The notes beneath the pieces were generated by a model that was given only the letters and a program-made list of their open reading frames with translations, ran no database searches and was not told the DNA's origin. From positions 6,250,501 through 6,314,500 of the forward strand of contig NZ_AQFT02000001.1 in assembly GCF_000364225.2 (NCBI RefSeq): DNA of 64,000 nucleotides. Reading direction: 5' to 3'. The position numbers were made by a program, and so were the translations under genes. The DNA is from Eubacterium plexicaudatum ASF492 (GTDB taxonomy: Bacteria; Bacillota; Clostridia; Lachnospirales; Lachnospiraceae). Below, one piece after another: positions 58,300 through 64,000 of this stretch (position 1 is the stretch's first letter; the number at the start of each line of letters is the position of its first letter).

Positions 58300-59976
58300 A
58301 TGCAATTGACAGGGGCGCAAATATTAATTGAGTGCCTGAAAGAGCAGGGTGTGGACACCGTTTTTGGTTATCCGGGCGGAGCGATCCTGAATGTATATGA
58401 TGAATTGTATAAACACAGGGATGAAATCAGGCATATTCTGACTTCCCATGAACAGGGAGCATCCCATGCTGCAGACGGTTATGCGCGCAGCACCGGAAAA
58501 GTGGGTGTCTGTTTTGCGACAAGCGGGCCGGGAGCAACCAATCTGGTAACCGGAATTGCGACGGCTTATATGGATTCCATTCCGCTTGTTGCCATTACTT
58601 GTAATGTAAATGTTCCGCTGCTTGGAAAAGACAGTTTTCAGGAGATTGACATTGCAGGTATTACAACACCGATTACAAAGCATAATTTTATCGTAAAAGA
58701 TGTGGATGACCTTGCAAAAATACTGCGTCGGGCGTTTACAATTGCCAGAAAAGGCAGACCTGGTCCGGTGCTTGTGGATATTCCAAAAGATGTGACTGCA
58801 AATAAGGCAGATTATACGCCGGAACAAATCAGGATGCCGGAGCGGGTGACCCAGCGGCTGCGCCAGGAAGATATGGATCGTGCAATCCGCTACATCAAAG
58901 AAGCAAAGAAGCCATACATATTTGTGGGCGGCGGCGTGATATTATCCGACGCTACCCAAGAGCTTCGGGAGTTTGTTGAAAAAGTACAGGCTCCGGTATG
59001 TGATTCTCTGATGGGAAAAGGCGCATTTGACGGTACGGATCCGAAATATACCGGTATGCTTGGCATGCATGGAACGAAAACGTCCAATTACGGTGTCAGT
59101 GAATGCGATCTGCTTCTGGCAATCGGTGTCCGCTTTAGTGACCGTGTCATTGGAAATGCAGAAAAATTTGCAAAACAGGCCGATATTATACAGATTGATG
59201 TGGATCCTGCCGAAATCAACAAAAATATTATTGTGACAGCCAGTGTGATCGGAGATATTAAAGTAGTACTGGCAAAAATGAATGCACAGCTGGAGCCGCA
59301 GCGCCATGACGAATGGTTGGCGCATGTAGGACAGCTCAAGCAGCAGTATCCGATGACGTATCATCCGCAGGAACTTTGCGGGCCATATATGATCGAAAAA
59401 ATCTACGAGAAGACAAAGGGAGATGCGATTATCGTTACCGAGGTCGGGCAGCATCAGATGTGGGCCGCACAGTATTATAAATATACCAGGCCGAGACATT
59501 TTCTGACGTCCGGCGGTCTGGGAACTATGGGATACGGACTTGGAGCAGCGATCGGTGCGAAGACGGCGAATCCGGATCGGACGGTAATTAATATCGCAGG
59601 AGACGGCTGTTTTCGCATGAACATGAATGAAATTGCAACGGCAGTGCGGCAGAAGCTTCCGCTCATACAGGTCGTTGTAAATAACCATGTGCTTGGAATG
59701 GTGCGGCAGTGGCAGGATTTGTTTTACGAAGAGCGTTATTCCGCTACCGTACTGCGTGATGCGGTTGATTTTGTAAAACTGGCGGAAGCAATGGGCGCAA
59801 GGGGCATTCGCGTAACAACAAGAGAAGCATTTGATGCGGCTCTGGAACAGGCTCTGGCAGCGGATGGGCCGGTTGTGCTGGATTGTATCATAGACAGTGA
59901 TGACAAAGTGTGGCCAATGGTTGCGCCGGGAGCGCCGATCAGCGAAGCATTTTCGGAAGAAGACCTGAACAAATAG
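58300..59976 (+). CDS. ilvB: Acetolactate synthase, catalytic (large) subunit
   Basis: 558 residues. It is a ThDP enzyme that joins two pyruvates, or pyruvate and 2-oxobutyrate, as the first common step of branched-chain amino acid synthesis. VFGYPGGAILNVYDEL and TSHEQGASHAADGYAR (catalytic Glu) open the protein, SGPGATNLVTGIATAY follows, and INIAGDGCFRMNMNEIAT is the ThDP/Mg site. ATG 58300 after AAGGAGG is used, not the longer frame from 58249 that overlaps ilvD. No ilvN regulatory subunit is adjacent. Confidence 0.96.
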   Translation: MQLTGAQILIECLKEQGVDTVFGYPGGAILNVYDELYKHRDEIRHILTSHEQGASHAADGYARSTGKVGVCFATSGPGATNLVTGIATAYMDSIPLVAITCNVNVPLLGKDSFQEIDIAGITTPITKHNFIVKDVDDLAKILRRAFTIARKGRPGPVLVDIPKDVTANKADYTPEQIRMPERVTQRLRQEDMDRAIRYIKEAKKPYIFVGGGVILSDATQELREFVEKVQAPVCDSLMGKGAFDGTDPKYTGMLGMHGTKTSNYGVSECDLLLAIGVRFSDRVIGNAEKFAKQADIIQIDVDPAEINKNIIVTASVIGDIKVVLAKMNAQLEPQRHDEWLAHVGQLKQQYPMTYHPQELCGPYMIEKIYEKTKGDAIIVTEVGQHQMWAAQYYKYTRPRHFLTSGGLGTMGYGLGAAIGAKTANPDRTVINIAGDGCFRMNMNEIATAVRQKLPLIQVVVNNHVLGMVRQWQDLFYEERYSATVLRDAVDFVKLAEAMGARGIRVTTREAFDAALEQALAADGPVVLDCIIDSDDKVWPMVAPGAPISEAFSEEDLNK

Positions 59977-60012
59977 CCGCATATAATATAGAATAAGGAG
60001 GATATGATTAAG

Positions 60013-61095
60013 ATGAGCAGAGTTTATAATTTTTCTGCAGGTCCGGCAGTGCTGCCGGAAGAAGTGCTGCGGGAAGCGGCAGAAGAAATGTTGGACTATA
60101 AGGGAAGCGGGATGTCCGTTATGGAGATGTCTCACCGTTCAAAAGTATATGATACGATTATTAAAGAAGCGGAACAGGATATCCGTGATCTGATGCATAT
60201 CCCGGATAATTATAAAGTACTGTTTTTACAGGGCGGCGCATCACAGCAGTTTGCAATGATACCGATGAACCTGATGAAAAACAAAAAAGCAGGCTATATT
60301 GTAACCGGACAATGGGCGAAAAAGGCATATCAGGAAGCACAGCTCTATGGAGAAGCAATCAAACTTGCTTCTTCCGAAGATAAGACATTTTCCTATATTC
60401 CGGACTGCTCCGATTTGGATATTCCAAAAGATCTGGATTACGTTTATATCTGTGAAAACAATACGATTTATGGAACAAAATTTAAAGAACTGCCGAATAC
60501 CAAAGAGCATCTGTTAGTGGCTGACGTATCTTCCTGCTTTTTATCGGAGCCTGTGGATGTCAGCAAATATGGCGTTATTTTCGGCGGCGTTCAGAAAAAT
60601 GTCGGTCCGGCAGGCGTGGTAGTCGTTATCATTCGTGAAGATCTGATTTGTGACGATGTATTGGAAGGCACGCCTACCATGTTAAAATATAAAACGCATG
60701 CGGACGCAGATTCGTTGTATAATACACCGCCTTGCTACGGCATATACATTTGCGGAAAAGTATTTAAATGGCTGAAGAATATGGGCGGCCTGGAAGAAAT
60801 TCAAAAACGCAACGAAGAAAAAGCAAAAATCTTATATGATTTTCTGGATCAGAGTAAGATGTTCAAAGGAACCGTTGTGGCAAAAGACCGTTCTCTTATG
60901 AACGTTCCGTTTGTAACAGGAGATAAAGAGCTGGATGCCAGATTTGTGGCAGAGGCAGAAAAAGCCGGTCTGGTAAATCTGAAAGGACACAGAAGCGTAG
61001 GCGGCATGAGAGCGTCTATTTATAACGCAATGCCGAAGGAAGGCGTAGAAAAGCTTGTGGCATTTATGAAAGATTTTGAAACTGCAAATTCATAA
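60013..61095 (+). CDS. serC: Phosphoserine aminotransferase
   Basis: 360 residues, PLP-dependent. It converts 3-phosphohydroxypyruvate to phosphoserine. RVYNFSAGPAVLPEEVL opens the protein, LFLQGGASQQFAMIPMN and VADVSSCFLSEPVDV follow, and the PLP lysine is in FGGVQKNVGPAG. TTPPCYGIYICGKVFKWL and GHRSVGGMRASIYNAMP complete the family profile. AAGGAGG ends 11 bp before ATG 60013; ATG 60004 is too close to it. serA follows within 62 bp. Confidence 0.96.
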   Translation: MSRVYNFSAGPAVLPEEVLREAAEEMLDYKGSGMSVMEMSHRSKVYDTIIKEAEQDIRDLMHIPDNYKVLFLQGGASQQFAMIPMNLMKNKKAGYIVTGQWAKKAYQEAQLYGEAIKLASSEDKTFSYIPDCSDLDIPKDLDYVYICENNTIYGTKFKELPNTKEHLLVADVSSCFLSEPVDVSKYGVIFGGVQKNVGPAGVVVVIIREDLICDDVLEGTPTMLKYKTHADADSLYNTPPCYGIYICGKVFKWLKNMGGLEEIQKRNEEKAKILYDFLDQSKMFKGTVVAKDRSLMNVPFVTGDKELDARFVAEAEKAGLVNLKGHRSVGGMRASIYNAMPKEGVEKLVAFMKDFETANS

Positions 61096-61156
61096 AAATA
61101 GGATGCTGTTGTTTGCAGGGCAAGGGCAGCAGTGCAAATCAGAGGGGAAGTTAAAA

Positions 61157-62320
61157 ATGTTTAATTATGTATGTTTAAATCCGATTGCGCAGATAGGACT
61201 GGATGTATTAGACGAGAACTATCGGAAAGTAGAAGATGTGAAAGATGCGCAGGCAGCGCTTGTACGTTCCGCTTCCATGCACGATATGGAACTGCCGGAC
61301 AGTCTGGACGTCGTTGCACGTGCAGGTGCGGGTGTCAATAACATTCCGCTGGATCAATGTGCGGAGCAGGGCATCGTAGTTTTTAATACGCCGGGCGCAA
61401 ATGCAAACGGTGTCAAAGAGCTGGTGCTGGCCGGTATGTTAATGGCAAGCCGTGACATCAACGGCGGTATCAACTGGGTTGTTGATGAAAAAGAGAATGC
61501 GGAACTTGCAAAGCTGACGGAAACACAGAAAAAAGCTTATGCAGGATGTGAGATTGCCGGCAAAAAGTTAGGTGTGATCGGACTGGGTGCGATCGGAATC
61601 CGGGTAGCCAATGCGGCAACACATCTGGATATGGAAGTGTACGGTTATGATCCGTATATTTCGGTTAATGCGGCATGGAATTTGTCACGCAATGTAAAAC
61701 ATGTGCGCAATGTAGAAGATATTTACCGTGAATGTGACTATATTTCCATTCATGTACCGCTTTTAGATACTACAAGAAAAATGATCAATGAAGAAGTTAT
61801 TGCAATGATGAAGCCGACCGCAGTGATTTTAAACTTTGCAAGAGATTTGCTCGTAGATGAAGAAGCGGTTGTGGCCGCACTTGCACAGGGCAGACTGAAA
61901 CGGTATATTTCCGATTTCCCGAATAATACGACCGCGGGCAAAGAAGGCTGTATCGTAATCCCGCATCTGGGCGCGTCCACGGAAGAATCCGAAGACAACT
62001 GTGCGGTAATGGCGGCGCAGGAAATCCGCAATTATCTGGAAAACGGCAATATTCGCAACTCCGTTAATTTCCCAAACTGCGATATGGGAGAATGTACGAC
62101 AGAGGGACGTGTAGCCGTTCTGCATAAAAACAGCAAAGGTGTCATTGGTAAATTTACGTCGATCTTTGGTGAATGTGACATTAATATTGCAAATATGACG
62201 AACAAATCCAAAGGCGATTACGCATATTCCATGTTTGATCTGGATACGCCGATGACGGAAGAAGCCGTTGAAAAGATGAAAGCGATGAAAGGCGTTATGA
62301 AAGTACGTATTGTTAAATAG
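61157..62320 (+). CDS. serA: D-3-phosphoglycerate dehydrogenase
   Basis: 387 residues, the short form with one ACT domain. It makes 3-phosphohydroxypyruvate, the first step to serine, feeding serC. VVARAGAGVNNIPL and LGVIGLGAIGIRVANAA bind substrate and NAD; NFARDLLVDEEAV and IPHLGASTEESEDN hold catalytic Arg, Glu and His. Residues 315-385 (GVIGKFTSIFGECDINIANM) are the ACT domain, probably for serine feedback. ATG 61157 follows GAGGGGAAG. The longer frame from 61076 overlaps serC and is rejected. A terminator follows. Confidence 0.96.
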   Translation: MFNYVCLNPIAQIGLDVLDENYRKVEDVKDAQAALVRSASMHDMELPDSLDVVARAGAGVNNIPLDQCAEQGIVVFNTPGANANGVKELVLAGMLMASRDINGGINWVVDEKENAELAKLTETQKKAYAGCEIAGKKLGVIGLGAIGIRVANAATHLDMEVYGYDPYISVNAAWNLSRNVKHVRNVEDIYRECDYISIHVPLLDTTRKMINEEVIAMMKPTAVILNFARDLLVDEEAVVAALAQGRLKRYISDFPNNTTAGKEGCIVIPHLGASTEESEDNCAVMAAQEIRNYLENGNIRNSVNFPNCDMGECTTEGRVAVLHKNSKGVIGKFTSIFGECDINIANMTNKSKGDYAYSMFDLDTPMTEEAVEKMKAMKGVMKVRIVK

Positions 62321-62327
62321 ATTTTAG

Positions 62328-62357
62328 AAACGGAGCAGCTTACAGGCTGCTCCGTTT
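62328..62357 (+). terminator. Terminator hairpin after serA
   Basis: AAACGGAGCAGC (62328-62339) pairs perfectly with GCTGCTCCGTTT (62346-62357) around a 6-base loop. The following GTCGTTATAAATT is only moderately T-rich. Confidence 0.8.
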
Positions 62358-62478
62358 GTCGTTATAAATTCTTAAATCATTTAAGGATTATTTAATAAGT
62401 TCTCCATTATACTTATTCCATAATAAAGAAAAGAACGGCACAATGCAGGAATATGCAGGGATAGAAAGGGGAATGGAG

Positions 62479-64000
62479 ATGTATCTGCAGATTTTGAAAA
62501 AAGATTTAAAGAGAAAAAAGACAATGAATCTGATTCTGTTCATTTTTATTGTTCTGGCAGCGACTTTTATTGCGGGAAGTGTCAACAATATGGTAACTGT
62601 TATGACAGCGCTGGACACGTTTTTTGATAAGGCGGAAGTTCCGGATCATCTGATTACCTTTGCGGATGCGGCACAGGCAGAACAGTTTGTGGAGTTTGCA
62701 AAAGAGCAAAAATACGAAATCAGACAGCAGGAAGTAATACAAATTGATCCGAAACAGATCGAAAAAAAGAGCGGAGAATTTGCTTATAACAATACGGCAG
62801 TTCTGGCCAGACTTGGGAATACGGTCAGGATTTTTGACAGTCATGATGAGGAAGTCACACAGATCAAAGACGGAGAGGTATACTTTGCGGTAAAAGTAAT
62901 GGAAACGGAGCAATTAGCTGTGCAGGATCAAATCCGCATAACGGCAAACGGAGAAACAGGCAGCTATAAGGTTGCAGGAGGGGTACGGGATGCCATTTTC
63001 GCGTCGGAAATGGCTGGAATGACAAGAGTTTTTGTCAGTGATCATGATTATGAATACTATAATACGGATAATGCGGAGCATTTATATCTGTTCTGTGTAT
63101 ATACGAAACAAGATGATTTTTCCGAAAAATTTAACAGTCTGGGATTAAACGTGGTTATGAGTATCGGACAGGATGAGATCCGTATGCTGTATATGGTGGA
63201 TATGGTTATTGCGGCTGTAATGATTGTCGTCAGTGTATGTCTGGTTTTAGTTTCACTTGTAATTCTTCGGTTTACCATTTTGTTTACCATGAGCGAGGAA
63301 TTTCGGGAAATTGGCGTGATGAAGGCCATCGGTATTGCAAACCGGAAAATACGCGGGCTGTATGTAGTAAAATATTTTGCGATTTCTCTGGCAGGCGGCG
63401 GGCTTGGACTGCTTTTAAGCATTCCGTTTGCCAGATTGATGCTGGGAAATCTGTCACAAAATATGATGATGGAAATCGAAGGGAATCTGCTCTGGAATGT
63501 TTTATGTGTTGCGGCAGTTGTGGCTGTCGTTGTATTGTTTGGTTATTCGTGTACAAGGAAAATCAAGGGATTTTCACCAATGGATGCGATACGCGGCGGA
63601 GAGAATGGAGAGCGATACGCAAGAAAAAGTGTGCTGACGTTTCATCGGTCCGGGCTGCCTGTGGTGTTATATCTGGCTCTGAATGATATTTTGAGCGGAA
63701 TCAGGCGGTATGCGGCTCTGCTTTTAATATTTATAATAGGAATTCTGCTGGTCGTTATTCCGGTGAATACGATGAATACTTTGCAGTCCGATCAGCTGCT
63801 TGCATGGTTTAGTATGGCTCCGTGTGAGCATGTAATCAGCAAAGAACAGTTATTTAATGCAAACAGCAATAATCGTATGCGGATACAGGAACAGCTGGAC
63901 GTAATCAGAGACCGACTGTCCGAACATGGAATTCAGGCACAGGTATATCAGGAGGTATTGTTCCGCATGAGCATTTCGTTTCAGGATAAGCAGGAATCCT
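62479..64000 (+). CDS. FtsX-like ABC transporter permease (3' end beyond window)
   Basis: The frame is open from ATG 62479 to the window end (507 codons). Residues 15-37 form an N-terminal membrane span, followed by a 210-residue extracellular domain. A FtsX domain follows (MSEEFREIGVMKAIGIANRKIRGLY, SLAGGGLGLLLSIPFARLML). KGFSPMDAIRGGENGERYARK is the linker typical of MacB/BceB-like permeases, and a second extracellular domain has begun. The start is set by AAAGGGG eight bases upstream. The ATPase partner is not visible. Such permeases export peptides or lipoproteins or sense antibiotics. Confidence 0.88.
   Translation, partial: MYLQILKKDLKRKKTMNLILFIFIVLAATFIAGSVNNMVTVMTALDTFFDKAEVPDHLITFADAAQAEQFVEFAKEQKYEIRQQEVIQIDPKQIEKKSGEFAYNNTAVLARLGNTVRIFDSHDEEVTQIKDGEVYFAVKVMETEQLAVQDQIRITANGETGSYKVAGGVRDAIFASEMAGMTRVFVSDHDYEYYNTDNAEHLYLFCVYTKQDDFSEKFNSLGLNVVMSIGQDEIRMLYMVDMVIAAVMIVVSVCLVLVSLVILRFTILFTMSEEFREIGVMKAIGIANRKIRGLYVVKYFAISLAGGGLGLLLSIPFARLMLGNLSQNMMMEIEGNLLWNVLCVAAVVAVVVLFGYSCTRKIKGFSPMDAIRGGENGERYARKSVLTFHRSGLPVVLYLALNDILSGIRRYAALLLIFIIGILLVVIPVNTMNTLQSDQLLAWFSMAPCEHVISKEQLFNANSNNRMRIQEQLDVIRDRLSEHGIQAQVYQEVLFRMSISFQDKQES

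Overview
The window reads as a low-to-mid GC Gram-positive anaerobe of the class Clostridia, most likely a Lachnospiraceae-type gut bacterium. This is inferred from the strong AGGAGG-type ribosome sites, the AT-rich promoters, the gene families (DUF4422-GT8 proteins, FrhB/pyruvyl-transferase proteins, Rpn nuclease) and the yajC-leuB-ilvD-ilvB-serC-serA order. I cannot name a species. About 85% of the window is cell-surface polysaccharide biosynthesis; only the last 9 kb is ordinary metabolism. I found no tRNA, rRNA or CRISPR array.

Layout: (1) 1-33.8 kb is surface-glycan cluster A, all on the + strand with ATGA-type overlaps. It has a GT4 end, two GT2s, an ABC exporter (permease and ATPase), a DUF4422-GT8 enzyme, a radical SAM protein, coiled-coil glycosyltransferases, nucleotide-sugar genes (a LegB-like dehydratase, a nucleotidyltransferase, a second SDR), membrane GT-C-like proteins, an FkbM methyltransferase, GtrA, a UbiA-type prenyltransferase, MBOAT plus AlgX-like O-acylation genes, lipid-linked-sugar GT2s and a final SDR/isomerase/GT2 trio. 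(2) 33.8-35.5 kb is an accessory gap with two palindromic elements, an Rpn-type nuclease on the minus strand, and a 0.5-kb intergenic region bracketed by 24-bp inverted repeats. (3) 35.5-54.6 kb is surface-glycan cluster B. It is led by an XRE regulator and opens with diverged copies of the genes that open cluster A (GT4, GT2, DUF4422-GT8, ABC permease, ABC ATPase). Here the GT2 is fused to DUF4422-GT8 and the permease is split by an IS element with a 9-bp target duplication. It continues with two GT2s, a FrhB-pyruvyltransferase-coiled-coil fusion, two GtrB-like GT2s and two large YfhO/PF10131-type membrane proteins. (4) 54.8-64 kb holds yajC, leuB, ilvD, ilvB, serC, serA and the start of a FtsX-like ABC permease.

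How the genes fit together: cytosolic GT2/GT4/GT8 enzymes would build a repeat unit from activated sugars, and the Wzm/Wzt-type (TagGH-type) ABC exporters would move the polymer out. Lipid-phosphate sugars made by GtrB-like GT2s and the UbiA-like enzyme, flipped by GtrA and transferred by GT-C membrane proteins, would decorate it outside the cell. MBOAT/AlgX would acylate it and the pyruvyl transferase would add ketal-pyruvate.

A striking feature is about 30 frame breaks between 2.9 and 54.3 kb. Nearly all look like one missing base in a short homopolymer, while the 54.8-64 kb metabolic segment has none. Each is described under its gene. Most probably they are sequencing under-calls (pyrosequencing or long-read draft), so I annotate each broken gene as one unit. 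Three long G tracts (8-10 bp), two of them sitting exactly at a frame break, are candidates for genuine phase variation.
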